A stretch of 64,000 bases of DNA from Bacillota bacterium (GTDB lineage Bacteria; Bacillota; Limnochordia; Limnochordales; DUMU01), in the NCBI GenBank assembly GCA_012839805.1, contig DUMU01000005.1, positions 95,807 through 159,806 of the forward strand, given 5' to 3'. The translations under genes and the position numbers were made by a program. Every line of letters begins with the position of its first letter. Position 1 is the stretch's first letter. The notes below the pieces were generated by a model that was not told the origin of the DNA, did not search any database, and was given only the letters and a program-made list of their open reading frames with translations. Shown piece by piece: positions 34,601 through 43,844 of the stretch.

Positions 34601-35251
34601 GCCCAAGGGCCCCGGCCCACCGGGCTGGTGGAAGAGTACGAGCAAGAAATGCGCCGGCTTGAGGAAACAGTAAAAGAGATGGAAGACGTGGAGGCCGCCC
34701 GAGAGGAACTCCTGGCCTGGCTCGAAAAGGAGGAGGCGGTGGCCCGCCGCCAGCTCGAGGAAAGCTTTCGGGAGGCCCAGGGGCTTTTCGGCCAGACTTT
34801 TGTTCGCCTGTTCGGTGGGGGTAGCGCCCGGCTGATCTGGGTAGGGGATGATCCCCTCAGCGGGGGAATCGAGATCGAGGCTTCGCCGCCGGGCAAGCGA
34901 CCCCAGGCCCTCTCTCTCCTTTCCGGAGGTGAACGGGCGTTGACCGCCCTGGCCTTCCTCCTGGGGCTCGCCCAGATGAAGCCGCCCCCCTTTTGCGTGC
35001 TGGACGAGGCCGACGGGTCCCTGGATGAGTCCAACTTGGGGCGGTTCTTACTCCTTCTCGAGGAGTTGTCGTCTCGGATACAATTCCTGGTCATCACCCA
35101 CCGGCGGCAGACCATGGAGAGGGCCGGGATGCTCTACGGGGTCACCATGGACCGGCGGGGCGTCTCCCGGGTGTATGCCTACCACCTGGAGGGGCGGGGC
35201 GAAGTGGCCGCGGTGGGAAGCGGCGCGGCCGGGAACGAAAGAAGGATCTAG
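31619..35251 (+). CDS. smc: chromosome segregation ATPase SMC
   Basis: SMC dimers with ScpAB organise and segregate the chromosome. The 1,210-residue protein starts LYLKRLEIYGFKSFAERT with Walker A VGPNGSGKSN (Lys39). A long coiled coil follows, then the hinge near residues 500-650 (PAPIVGVLADLLVVPPELSRAVDAALGAA, VTLAGDVVIPGGPISGGG). A second coiled coil leads to the ABC signature LSLLSGGERALTALAFLLG and Walker B FCVLDEADGSLDESNL. TTG 31619 is chosen because AGGAGG lies 8 nt upstream; the track start at 31547 has no site. Followed by ftsY after 3 nt. Confidence 0.95.
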   Translation: MPLYLKRLEIYGFKSFAERTVLLFDPGLTAFVGPNGSGKSNLADALRWALGEQSARSLRSTRMEDVIFAGSLRERPLGYAEVAVTLDNEDGRLPLPASEVVLSRRLYRSGESEYMINRTPCRLRDIQELLFDQGLGGGAFLVGQGEIAAVVAARPEERRLILEDIAGTSRFRRRREEVLARLDQVERDRRRLADLVAAQKEELERKRPEVERIIREEIREYALCRAEEELYRYRLEALLTARRRLRAKEEAEAEAARRLAEELAATDACLVELAGREEAARTSAEEKEAIRSEWERKRESARSTLTEVERAAETVRTELESAGRALTEARHELDALIQRVARAVEEEQAAQEAYERARAEWEACQQEGEALASRWQADLVRAGEWQRKADQIREHIAARLREREVVDARLAAKRAEEEQAVQNLAQAEELRQEAESVVAMLCDEEKALQDRLRLAEAALKASRAELAGAAQVRERCRQETAELEKRHQEQEARLRALAELQDQGEGLPPAVRRLLRERPAPIVGVLADLLVVPPELSRAVDAALGAAQVQVVVPGAEEARRAIAFLRQESAGRATFLPLAELRPRPPGQEDREALERFRGHGFQGFLSDLVAIRPEAQKALCYTLGRVALFDDLGAAIACARALSPAVRCVTLAGDVVIPGGPISGGGEERERGSSRLSRQSAIARLQKEVEESGRAYVEASARWQEAEQRYRHLQVRVHEAEKEYALLEQRLSQVRQNLEAALRRAANARQKAEAARAARKQLAREREELAARKERLLAGTPGSAPGEEDWERIAARAESLRDRVRGEEKSYLERQRALEVALATRRAEWERARDRRQFLESSVTAARERVVEAEEEFRRQAERGQVLARAKEEATTAWQMTEERWQQAVSEAGQARRRYQEVRRDRQKAESRRRELEQARNRAEASLARIRLALARLEGEIRLAGERHQHASRRRVELEKRGLEPAGPFPWAEVTGYRRRLLALRREREAMIAQGPRPTGLVEEYEQEMRRLEETVKEMEDVEAAREELLAWLEKEEAVARRQLEESFREAQGLFGQTFVRLFGGGSARLIWVGDDPLSGGIEIEASPPGKRPQALSLLSGGERALTALAFLLGLAQMKPPPFCVLDEADGSLDESNLGRFLLLLEELSSRIQFLVITHRRQTMERAGMLYGVTMDRRGVSRVYAYHLEGRGEVAAVGSGAAGNERRI

Positions 35252-35254
35252 GCA

Positions 35255-36238
35255 ATGGTCTGGCGAGGTCATGCTCAGTCCTGGTTGGTGCGGCTGAAAG
35301 AGGGTTTGGGGCGGACGCGTGAGGCTTTGACCCAGCCCCTCACCGAGCTTATTCGCCGCGGCGGGCGGATCGATCAGGAGTTCTATGAAGAGATGGAGGC
35401 CGCGTTGCTCGCTGCCGACGTCGGGCTTCCCACCACCGAGAGGCTCATCGCGCGACTGCAGGAGGAGGTGCGCCGCCGGCCGGTGACCGACCGGGCGGGC
35501 CTTGCCGGGCTGCTCCGGCAGTTGATCGAGGAGCAGCTGGACAGCCCGGGGGCGGAGAGGCTAACGCCGGTCCTCCGGCAGGGACCCGAGGCCCCCACCG
35601 TCTACCTTTTCGTGGGCGTCAACGGCGCCGGTAAGACCAGTACCATCGGAAAACTCGCCGGGGCGCTCCGCCGGGAAGGGGCGAGCGTGCTTGTGGCCGC
35701 GGCCGATACTTTCCGGGCGGCCGCCGCCGAACAGCTCGCCGTCTGGGCCGAGCGCAGCGGGGCGGATATCGTTCGACACCAGGAGGGATCCGATCCGGCC
35801 GCGGTTGCCTACGATGCCATACAGGCGGCCCGGGCCCGCAAGATCGAGTACGTGTTGATCGATACCGCCGGGCGCCTGCAGACCCGCACCAATCTCATGG
35901 AAGAGTTGAAGAAGATCGGCCGGGTAGTCCAACGGGAGCTGGGACGACCGGCGGATGAGGTTTTGCTGGTGCTGGATGCCACCATCGGGCAAAACGGTAT
36001 TTCCCAGGCCCGGCTCTTTGGCCAGGCGGTCGGCGTCACCGGGATCGTGTTGACCAAGCTGGACGGTACGGCCAAAGGGGGCGTGGTCCTCGCAATCGCC
36101 GGTGAGCTGGGAATCCCGGTGAAGCTGGTGGGAACTGGGGAAGGGGAGGACGATCTCCAGCCTTTCGATCCCCAGGACTTTGCGCGAGCCCTCCTCCCCG
36201 ACGAGGTAGGCGAGAGTCGTGGGGGGGTGAACGGGTGA
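35255..36238 (+). CDS. ftsY: signal recognition particle receptor FtsY
   Basis: FtsY is the SRP receptor GTPase. The 327-residue protein has a short N domain (EEMEAALLAADVGLPTTERL) and the G domain with GVNGAGKTSTIGKLAG near residue 122, AADTFRAAAAEQL, VLIDTAGRLQTRTNLMEEL, VLTKLDGTAKGGVVL and the ending GEGEDDLQPFDPQDF. The long acidic A domain of E. coli FtsY is absent, as is usual in Bacillota. Confidence 0.96.
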   Translation: MVWRGHAQSWLVRLKEGLGRTREALTQPLTELIRRGGRIDQEFYEEMEAALLAADVGLPTTERLIARLQEEVRRRPVTDRAGLAGLLRQLIEEQLDSPGAERLTPVLRQGPEAPTVYLFVGVNGAGKTSTIGKLAGALRREGASVLVAAADTFRAAAAEQLAVWAERSGADIVRHQEGSDPAAVAYDAIQAARARKIEYVLIDTAGRLQTRTNLMEELKKIGRVVQRELGRPADEVLLVLDATIGQNGISQARLFGQAVGVTGIVLTKLDGTAKGGVVLAIAGELGIPVKLVGTGEGEDDLQPFDPQDFARALLPDEVGESRGGVNG

Positions 36239-36810
36239 GTACGGCCGCCTTGACGGGTGGTGATACGTCTGCGTATAATCGCACCATGGCGACGGTGTCA
36301 AGGAAGCTGCCTTTACATGGCTCGCAAGCAACTGCTACGGCTGGCCAACGAGACGCTACGGGCTCACGGGCTGGCGGTGCTGGTGAGGTTTCCCCTGACC
36401 CCGTCCGAGCAGCGTTGCTTTTCGATTTCTACGGAGGACTCCTCACCCCGCGGCAGCAGGAGGTCTTCCGCCTCTATCACCACGAAAACCTTTCCCTGGG
36501 GGAGATCGCGGCACTCGGGGGAGTCTCCCGGCAGGCCGTTCACGATCTTCTGCGGCGCAGCTGGCAGGAGCTTGCCCGGATGGAGAAGACCCTCGGGGTG
36601 GTAGCGCGGTATCAGGAATACCGGCGGTGGCGGGTCCGCTGGCGGCAAAGCTGGGAAGACTGGCAGAAAGAGATACCGCCCCTGCGCGAGAAAAAGCCGG
36701 CATGGGAGGCGCTGCTGGCCGAATTAGATGAACTGCAAAGCCCCGGGTTTGATAGCCGGCCGCCGGGCCGAGGGGAGACCGGGCCGGACGCCGGATGGGT
36801 GTCGAGATAG
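36235..36810 (+). CDS. ylxM: YlxM-family helix-turn-helix protein with a suspect 5' end
   Basis: YlxM is a small sigma-region-4-like protein encoded next to ffh and thought to interact with SRP. The conserved core begins LLFDFYGGLLTPRQQEVFRLYHHENLSLGEIAALGGVSRQAVHDLLRRS. Upstream in this frame the sequence is low-complexity Ala/Gly/Thr with atypical codon use. A promoter, a ribosome site (AGGAAG) and ATG 36317 point to another frame (MARKQLLRLANETLRAHGLAVLVRF). Adding one C to the CCCC run at 36392-36395 would join the two as ...VLVRFPPDPVRAALLFDFY. The ORF-track limits are given; the true start may be 36317 with a frameshift. The core identity is firm. Confidence 0.7.
   Translation: MSTAALTGGDTSAYNRTMATVSRKLPLHGSQATATAGQRDATGSRAGGAGEVSPDPVRAALLFDFYGGLLTPRQQEVFRLYHHENLSLGEIAALGGVSRQAVHDLLRRSWQELARMEKTLGVVARYQEYRRWRVRWRQSWEDWQKEIPPLREKKPAWEALLAELDELQSPGFDSRPPGRGETGPDAGWVSR
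36250..36279 (+). promoter_or_regulatory. sigma-A promoter for ylxM-ffh
   Basis: TTGACG (36250-36255), 18 nt, TATAAT (36274-36279). The predicted start is near 36286, about 31 nt before ATG 36317 and inside the ORF-track version of ylxM. This argues that ylxM translation starts downstream of it. Confidence 0.7.
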
Positions 36811-36821
36811 GAGTGTAAAGC

Positions 36822-38171
<1,350 letters not shown>

Positions 38172-38189
38172 GAGAAAGGAGGTGCACGA

Positions 38190-38534
38190 GTGGCCGTTCG
38201 TATTCGTCTGAAGCGGTTCGGGGCCAAGAAGCAGCCCTCTTACCGGTTCGTGGTGGCCGATTCGCGGGAGGCTAGGAACGGGAAGTACATCGAGGCGTTG
38301 GGGTATTACAACCCGATGACTGAGCCCGCCACCATCGTCGTCGACGCCGAGAAGACCCGGGAGTGGATCAAGAACGGGGCACTGCCCACGGAGTCGGTAC
38401 GCATGCTCCTGGTTCGGGCGGGGATATGGGACCAGGTCAAGGGGGGTCGCCGCGAGGGTTCGCCGGCGAAAGCGGCCGAGATGGCAGCCCCGAACGCCAC
38501 CGCGACCGAGGCGGGCCGCCCGCCCGAAGCTTGA
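38190..38534 (+). CDS. rpsP: 30S ribosomal protein S16
   Basis: A 114-residue S16 starting [26 protein letters not shown], with GRYIE-like [13 protein letters not shown] and [25 protein letters not shown] Pro/Ala/Glu tail of about 30 residues extends past the usual end. The site AAAGGAGGTG before GTG 38190 is the strongest ribosome site in this region. Confidence 0.97.
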   Translation: MAVRIRLKRFGAKKQPSYRFVVADSREARNGKYIEALGYYNPMTEPATIVVDAEKTREWIKNGALPTESVRMLLVRAGIWDQVKGGRREGSPAKAAEMAAPNATATEAGRPPEA

Positions 38535-38596
38535 GCGGCGGTTACTGCCCGGAACGAGCCCCCGTAAGGCAGCGCTCCCGCATGAGGGGGTAGGGT

Positions 38597-39163
38597 ATGA
38601 AGGAGCTCTTGGAACTGATCGCACGGGCTCTCGTGGACGAACCAGAAGCGGTCCGGGTAGAAGAAGAGCGCTCTGGTGATTTCGCCCACCTGCGCCTGCA
38701 CGTCGCCCCCGCGGACATGGGAAAAGTCATCGGGCGCGGGGGTCAGATTGCGCGGGCGATCCGGCAGGTGTGCCGGGCGGCGGCGGTAAACGAGGGCGTG
38801 GAGGTACGGGTTGACATCGGCGACGAGCCGTCGGAGCCGGGGGTAGCCCATCGACCACCTCGACTACGACCGTCGAGGGAAGGCGAGCGGAAGGAAGAGC
38901 GTCCTGCACCGGTAAGGGGCGAGGCTTCGCCCGGCAGCGAGGCACCCGGGGAGGGGCGCTCCCCGACGCCGGGGCTTCCTCCGGGGTGGCCGCGTCGACG
39001 CCCGGGGACCCGAGGGGTACATCGACGCCGCCGGCCCCGACCCCTGGCGTTGCCCGCCCGCGGGGCGACCGGGCCGGCGGGGGCAACCGGGGTTGGCCCA
39101 AGCGAGCAGGGAACGGAAGCTGGTGACGATGGAACGCGCGGATACGACCAGCCCGGAGAGTGA
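38597..39163 (+). CDS. khpA: KhpA-type KH-domain RNA-binding protein with an implausible tail
   Basis: KhpA (YlqC) is a one-KH-domain RNA-binding protein, often acting with KhpB. The first 76 or so residues are canonical: MKELLELIARALVDEPEAVRVEEE, DMGKVIGRGGQIARAIRQVCRAAA, VEVRVDIGDE. The family usually ends here. The frame continues for about 110 residues of Arg/Pro/Gly-rich sequence and overlaps rimM. A five-G run at 38839-38843 is followed by TAG: one G fewer would stop the protein at about residue 83. The N-terminal identity is firm, the tail doubtful. Confidence 0.85.
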   Translation: MKELLELIARALVDEPEAVRVEEERSGDFAHLRLHVAPADMGKVIGRGGQIARAIRQVCRAAAVNEGVEVRVDIGDEPSEPGVAHRPPRLRPSREGERKEERPAPVRGEASPGSEAPGEGRSPTPGLPPGWPRRRPGTRGVHRRRRPRPLALPARGATGPAGATGVGPSEQGTEAGDDGTRGYDQPGE

Positions 39164-39701
39164 CGCCGGACGGTCATCCCGGGAATGGGTGGACGTGGCT
39201 TTCATCCGGGCGCCCCACGGGATCAAAGGTGAAGTCCGGGTGGAGCTCCTGACCGACTTCCCGGAGCGGTACACTCGAGGGTGGACGGTCCGTTTGTCAC
39301 CGGGGCGGGGAGGTGGCGACGGCCGGATGGCAAGGGTTCGGCTCCGTGCGATTCGCGGAGGGGAGGGGATCATGCAGATAGAAGGAGTTCTCTCCCGGGA
39401 TCAAGCTGAATCCTTGCGCTCCTGGCGGGTACAGATACCCGTGGACCAGGTCCACCCCCTTCCGGAAGGGCAGTATTATCCTTTCCAGCTGGTGGGGATG
39501 CGGGTGACCACCGTGGGGGGCAGGGAGTTGGGAGAGCTGGTGGAAGTGCTGCGGCTTCCGGCCAACGACGTGTATGTCATCCGCGGGCAGTCCGGGGGTG
39601 AGCTTCTCCTCCCAGCTTTGCGCAGTGTAGTCCGGGAAGTCGAACTGGCGTCCCGGAGGATGCTGGTGGAGTTGCCTCCGGGCCTCCTGGAGGAAGGATG
39701 A
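39129..39701 (+). CDS. rimM: 16S rRNA processing protein RimM
   Basis: RimM helps mature the 30S head with S19. The protein of about 190 residues has the N-terminal beta-barrel (VDVAFIRAPHGIKGEVRVELLTDFPERY) and the C-terminal PRC barrel (YYPFQLVGMRVTTVGGRELGELVEV, NDVYVIRG, ELLLPALRSVVREVEL). ATG 39129 has GGAAG 9 nt upstream; GTG 39123 and TTG 39093 are in-frame alternatives. It is 3 nt from trmD, as usual. Confidence 0.93.
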   Translation: MERADTTSPESDAGRSSREWVDVAFIRAPHGIKGEVRVELLTDFPERYTRGWTVRLSPGRGGGDGRMARVRLRAIRGGEGIMQIEGVLSRDQAESLRSWRVQIPVDQVHPLPEGQYYPFQLVGMRVTTVGGRELGELVEVLRLPANDVYVIRGQSGGELLLPALRSVVREVELASRRMLVELPPGLLEEG

Positions 39702-39704
39702 GGC

Positions 39705-40604
39705 ATGGGCCGGCCCCGTATCGACGTGGTGACGCTCTTTCCCGAGATGCTGGCTCCGGCTCTCGGAACGAGCATCCTTGGCCGGGCCACGGCTTGCGGC
39801 AAGCTCACCTGCCGGTTGTGGGACCTCCGGGAGTTCGGGGTGGGCCGCCACCGGATCACCGACGACCTGTCTTACGGCGGCGGGATCGGCATGGTCATGA
39901 GGCCCGAACCGTTTTTCGCCGCCGTGACGGCCATCCGAGCCGACTGGGAGCACGGGGGCGGGGCGGCCGGCGAGGAGAGTGCCGGCGCGGCCGGTGACGA
40001 AAGGGTGATCCTCTTCGGGCCGGCCGGCCGCCGCCTGGACCAGGCACTGGTGGAGGAGTTATCCCGGGCCGATCGTCTGATCCTCCTATGTGGCCACTAT
40101 GAGGGGGTAGATGAGCGAGTCCGGCAGGTACTGGCCACCGACGAGGTCTCCCTGGGGGACTTCGTACTGACCGGAGGGGAGATTGCGGCACTTGCCCTCA
40201 TCGATGCACTGGCTCGTCTCCTTCCGGGCGTGCTGCCGGAAGGCGCGACGGTGGAGGAGTCGTTCAGTTGGGGGCTACTGGAGTATCCTCAGTATACCCG
40301 GCCTGAACGCTGGAGCGGGCTCGAAGTTCCCTGCGTCTTACGGCGGGGTAACCGGCGGGGCATCGAGCGCTGGCGGCGTAAGGAGGCCTTGCGGCGCACT
40401 CTCCGCCATCGTCCCGACTTGCTTGCCCGTTTCCGGGCGAGTGAGACGTGGCTCCGGGACCCGACGTGGGAAGAACTGTGGCAGGAGTTGATATCCGAGG
40501 AGAGACCGGATCAGTCCGAAAAGCACACCAGACAGAAGACGGAAAGCGGGGTGAACCAGGATGGATGTGATGCGGGCACTGGAGGTCGCAGAAGTGAAGA
40601 CTGA
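39705..40604 (+). CDS. trmD: tRNA (guanine-37-N1)-methyltransferase TrmD
   Basis: TrmD methylates G37 of tRNAs reading C-starting codons. The 299-residue protein has [11 protein letters not shown], the trefoil-knot SAM site with [13 protein letters not shown] and [35 protein letters not shown] and [16 protein letters not shown] Gly/Ala/Glu insert ([14 protein letters not shown]) lies in the first half. The last 14 residues overlap rplS. TrmD is functionally apt beside a tRNA-Pro(CGG) genome, since that tRNA carries G37. Confidence 0.96.
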   Translation: MGRPRIDVVTLFPEMLAPALGTSILGRATACGKLTCRLWDLREFGVGRHRITDDLSYGGGIGMVMRPEPFFAAVTAIRADWEHGGGAAGEESAGAAGDERVILFGPAGRRLDQALVEELSRADRLILLCGHYEGVDERVRQVLATDEVSLGDFVLTGGEIAALALIDALARLLPGVLPEGATVEESFSWGLLEYPQYTRPERWSGLEVPCVLRRGNRRGIERWRRKEALRRTLRHRPDLLARFRASETWLRDPTWEELWQELISEERPDQSEKHTRQKTESGVNQDGCDAGTGGRRSED

Positions 40605-40902
40605 CCGCGGGCAGTTCCGGCCCGGGGATACCGTGCGAGTCCACTTGCAGGTGAAGGAGGGTGGCCGGCAGCGGATCCAGGTGTTCGAGGGGGTCGTGAT
40701 CGCCCGGTCCGGCAGCGGCCCCCGGGAAACCTTCACGGTTCGCAAGATCTCCCAGGGGGTCGGAGTGGAACGGGTTTTCCCCCTGCACTCGCCGGCCATC
40801 GAGAAGATCGAGCTGGTGCGTCCCGGGAAGGTACGCCGGGCGAAACTGTACTACCTGCGGCAGCTGGCCGGTAAAGCCGCCCGGATCGAAGAGCGCCGGT
40901 GA
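40561..40902 (+). CDS. rplS: 50S ribosomal protein L19
   Basis: A 113-residue L19: [64 protein letters not shown] and [22 protein letters not shown] 40561 follows GGGGTGAACCAGG; ATG 40570 is possible. It overlaps the trmD end by 44 nt. Confidence 0.97.
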   Translation: MDVMRALEVAEVKTDRGQFRPGDTVRVHLQVKEGGRQRIQVFEGVVIARSGSGPRETFTVRKISQGVGVERVFPLHSPAIEKIELVRPGKVRRAKLYYLRQLAGKAARIEERR

Positions 40903-40969
40903 GAACGGCCCGGAGGGCCGGGCGGGGGCCCGGCCCCACTCCGGTGACCGAAAGGGAGGGTGCTGTACG

Positions 40970-41512
40970 TTGACCCGTTCCGAACTTGTCGAGTACGTCC
41001 AGGCGCTGGTCATAGCGCTGGGACTCGCCCTTTTCATCATCGTTTTCATCGCTCAGGCCTTTGTGGTGCAGGGAAGCTCCATGGAGCCGACTCTCCACGA
41101 TGGTGAGCGGCTCTTGGTCGATAAGCTCACCTACCGTTTCCGGGAGCCGGCCCGCGGGGAGATAGTGGTCTTCAAGTACCCGGCCGATCCATCCCATCGC
41201 TATATCAAGCGGATCGTGGGGCTGCCCGGAGATAAGATCTATCTCAGCCATGGGGTTCTTTACATCAACGACATCCCGATCGAAGAAAACTACACGAAAG
41301 AGCCGGCCGCGAACGATTTCTGGCCGGTTACCGTTCCCGAGGGCCACTATTTCCTCCTGGGGGACAACCGGAACAACAGTGAGGACAGCCGGTATCCGGA
41401 TGTCGGCTTCGTACCCCGCCAATACCTGATCGGCCGGGCCATCTTCGTCTTCTGGCCGTTGCCGAAACTGGGTATCGTCCGGGTGCCGGATCTCGCGGCC
41501 CAACTAAGGTAG
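40970..41512 (+). CDS. lepB: signal peptidase I
   Basis: Type I signal peptidase cleaves Sec and Tat signal peptides at the outer face of the membrane. The 180-residue protein has one N-terminal membrane helix (ALVIALGLALFIIVFIAQAFVV), the catalytic Ser in GSSMEPTLHDGE (about residue 36), the catalytic Lys in RYIKRIVGLPGD (about 80) and the box GHYFLLGDNRNNSEDSRY. TTG 40970 follows AAAGGGAGGG with 9 nt spacing. Only one membrane span, as in Bacillus SipS. Confidence 0.95.
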   Translation: MTRSELVEYVQALVIALGLALFIIVFIAQAFVVQGSSMEPTLHDGERLLVDKLTYRFREPARGEIVVFKYPADPSHRYIKRIVGLPGDKIYLSHGVLYINDIPIEENYTKEPAANDFWPVTVPEGHYFLLGDNRNNSEDSRYPDVGFVPRQYLIGRAIFVFWPLPKLGIVRVPDLAAQLR

Positions 41513-41638
41513 GGACGGAGCGGAAAGGGAACGGAGACGGGGCAGAGACCGAGTGCAGACGCAGCCTCTTATGGGGTAGGCGCGGGCCGTGGGGATGAAA
41601 CCAAGACCGCCTTCCAGCGCTGGCTGGAGCGGGCGCAG

Positions 41639-42442
41639 GTGGTGGTGGAGGTTGCCGATGCCCGCCTCCCGTTCACCTCGCGGCATGCACGACTGCCTGA
41701 TCTGGTGAAGGAAAAGCCGCGAGTCCTCGTGCTCAGCCGGAGGGACCTCGCGGACCCTGCCCTCACCGGCGACTGGGAAGCCTATTACCGCTCCCAGGGC
41801 GAGAGAGTCTTTGCTACCTCTTTGCGGCGACGGGGGGAGGCCAGGCGAATCCTAACCGCGATCGAATCCTGGTGGTCTCATTCCCCGTCATCCCCGCTGC
41901 TATTCGTGGTTGTGGCCGGTCTTCCCAACGTCGGCAAGAGCTTCCTTATCAACCAATGGATAGGACAAGCCCGGCTTCCGGTCGGGAACCGGCCCGGGGT
42001 TACCCGTGCCCCGCGGTGGGTGCGGGTGGGCCAGCACCTGGCCGTGCTAGACACCCCGGGAGTATTCGAGCCCAGGCCGCGCCGGTCGGAGGAGCGCCTG
42101 GCCCTCGCCTGTACGGGGATACTGCCCGAGGGTAAATACGACCCGGAGGAAGCGGCGACCTGGCTGGTCGGCCGGCTCGCCGCCCACCCGGCCGGACGCC
42201 GGGCGTTGGCGGAGCGATGGCATCAACAGGAGTCCTCCCCGTCGTCCCGCACTCCTTGCACCTCGGAGGTCCTCGGCGAGCTGGCCCGGGCCCGGGGTTT
42301 CTGGCGCCCGGGTGGGGTTGCCGACCTTCGCCGCACGGCCGAGGTTTTGCTCGCCGAGTTCCGCCGGGGAGAGCTGGGGCGCATAACGTTGGAACTGCCT
42401 CCTTCGATGTCTTCCCCGGTTGTGCGGAATAGTGTGGAATAG
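41639..42442 (+). CDS. rbgA: RbgA/YlqF-like circularly permuted GTPase, degenerate G4 and unclear start
   Basis: RbgA matures the 50S subunit. Here DARLPFTSRHARLP, G1 GLPNVGKSFLINQWI, PGVTRAPRWVRV, G3 LDTPGVFEP and TGILPEGKYDPEEAATWLVGRL match the family in permuted order. The G4 motif, normally NKxD, reads SRRD (VLVLSRRDLAD), which should weaken guanine recognition. The usual N-terminus (WFPGHMAKA...) is missing. The same frame is open back to the lepB stop, reading TKTAFQRWLERAQ, with no ATG, GTG or TTG before GTG 41639. Either the start is unusual or the 5' end contains an indel. Position between lepB and rnhB is typical. Confidence 0.8.
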   Translation: MVVEVADARLPFTSRHARLPDLVKEKPRVLVLSRRDLADPALTGDWEAYYRSQGERVFATSLRRRGEARRILTAIESWWSHSPSSPLLFVVVAGLPNVGKSFLINQWIGQARLPVGNRPGVTRAPRWVRVGQHLAVLDTPGVFEPRPRRSEERLALACTGILPEGKYDPEEAATWLVGRLAAHPAGRRALAERWHQQESSPSSRTPCTSEVLGELARARGFWRPGGVADLRRTAEVLLAEFRRGELGRITLELPPSMSSPVVRNSVE

Positions 42443-42561
42443 ATTTCCTAGTGTGGCAGGTGAAGGAATGCCGGCTCCCCCGTCGAAAGCTCTGGGGATC
42501 GGTACCGCTGCCGCGGGACTTGATCGGGGAAAGACTTTGAAGCCAAACAGGAGGGGGACGG

Positions 42562-43380
42562 TTGGTGTTCTCAGACTGGCCCATGGAGCAGGTGGAGGCG
42601 TGGGTGCAGGCGGTGGGGGCAACCGAAGCGGAGATCGAAGATCTCCTCGCCGACGGCCGGGAAGAGGTGCGGCGTTGGGGGACTTGGGTGCTCGAGCAGC
42701 GGGAGCGCCTGGCCTGCGAAGAGGCAAGAATGGTGCGATTGTGCCAAAAAGAGCGGACCCTCGTTAGGCAGGGCTTCCGGCTGGTCGCCGGGGTGGACGA
42801 GGCGGGCCGCGGGCCACTGGCCGGGCCGGTGGTGGCCGCAGCCGTGGTCTTCCCGCCCGGGCTGGTCGTGCCGGGGGTCCGGGATTCGAAAACGCTCACG
42901 CCGGCTCGGCGGCAGTTGCTCTACGACCTGATCCGGCGCAAGGCGCTGGCCGTCGGGGTGGGAGTAGTGCCGAGCCAGATCATCGATGAACAGAACATCC
43001 TGCAGGCGAGTCTCATGGCCATGCGGCGGGCTGTGGACTCGCTGCCGGTCGTGCCCAATTATTGCCTGGTAGACGGCAACCGGTTGCCGGAGCTCCCCTG
43101 TCCTGCGGAAGCGGTGGTAGACGGAGATGCGACTTGTTTCGTCATCGCCGCCGCCAGCATCGTTGCCAAAGTGTACCGGGACCGGCTCATGGCCGAGCTG
43201 GATCGCCAATACCCCGGTTACGGGTTGGCGGCCCACAAAGGGTATCCGACCCGGGCCCATCTCGAGGCCATCCGGCGACTCGGACCGTCACCCGTTCACC
43301 GTCAGACCTTCAAAGGGGTTCGCGATTGGGAGGCGGGCACGGCGGGGGTGGCCGGGGGGTCGCCGGACCTCGCGGAATGA
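42562..43380 (+). CDS. rnhB: ribonuclease HII
   Basis: RNase HII removes ribonucleotides from DNA. The 272-residue protein has an N-terminal extension of about 75 residues typical of Bacillota, then VAGVDEAGRGPLAGPVVAAAV with the first catalytic acids (Asp80-Glu81), RDSKTLTPARR, VDGN, and IAAASIVAKVYRD plus YGLAAHKGYPTRAHLEAI. TTG 42562 follows AGGAGG by 7 nt; GTG 42565 is equally possible. The TGA overlaps the yraN ATG. Confidence 0.95.
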   Translation: MVFSDWPMEQVEAWVQAVGATEAEIEDLLADGREEVRRWGTWVLEQRERLACEEARMVRLCQKERTLVRQGFRLVAGVDEAGRGPLAGPVVAAAVVFPPGLVVPGVRDSKTLTPARRQLLYDLIRRKALAVGVGVVPSQIIDEQNILQASLMAMRRAVDSLPVVPNYCLVDGNRLPELPCPAEAVVDGDATCFVIAAASIVAKVYRDRLMAELDRQYPGYGLAAHKGYPTRAHLEAIRRLGPSPVHRQTFKGVRDWEAGTAGVAGGSPDLAE

Positions 43381-43799
43381 TTGAAGATAGGATCACGCCC
43401 CGGGTGCTGGGCCGGGAGGCAGAAGAGCTGGCGGCGGCGGAGGCGGCGCGGCGCGGGCTGCGGGTTCTTGACCGTAATTGGCGCACCCCTTTCGGGGAAT
43501 TGGACCTGGTGGCCGTGGATATCCCCGCCACCGGCGAGCCGGTACTCATCGTAGTCGAGGTGAAATGCCGCCGTTCGCCCCGTCCTGAACTGGGACCGGC
43601 CCTGGCCGTAGGCGGGCTGAAACAGCGGCGGCTTGTACGCGCCGCCCGGGCATACCTGCAGCGTCGAGCCGCCCAACACGGCCTCGACCCGGGCCGGGTG
43701 ACGGTACGATTTGATGTATGCGCCATCGTCTGGACTGCCGACGGTCCGGCTATGACCTGGCTGTCGGACGCCTTCCGCCCCTCCGGCCAGCTCTATTGA
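43377..43799 (+). CDS. yraN: UPF0102/YraN-family nuclease-like protein
   Basis: A 140-residue protein of the YraN family, an endonuclease-like fold encoded near rnhB in most bacteria. It has LGREAEELAAAEAARRGLRVLDRNWRTPFGELDLVAVD, the core VLIVVEVKCRRS with the ExK motif, and the C-terminal VRFDVCAIV. ATG 43377 overlaps the rnhB stop. The biological role is unsettled; DNA repair or uptake has been suggested. Confidence 0.92.
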   Translation: MIEDRITPRVLGREAEELAAAEAARRGLRVLDRNWRTPFGELDLVAVDIPATGEPVLIVVEVKCRRSPRPELGPALAVGGLKQRRLVRAARAYLQRRAAQHGLDPGRVTVRFDVCAIVWTADGPAMTWLSDAFRPSGQLY

Positions 43800-43844
43800 A
43801 GGCACGCCGGCCGGCCGGGGCCGCGGAGGAGCCGGTTGGACGTG

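Noticed and set aside
36257-36604. Frame-2 ORF of 115 aa over ylxM as a separate gene
   Set aside because: Its first 25-30 residues look coding but the rest is Ser/Arg-rich shadow of the ylxM core, so it is better read as the displaced ylxM start than an independent gene.
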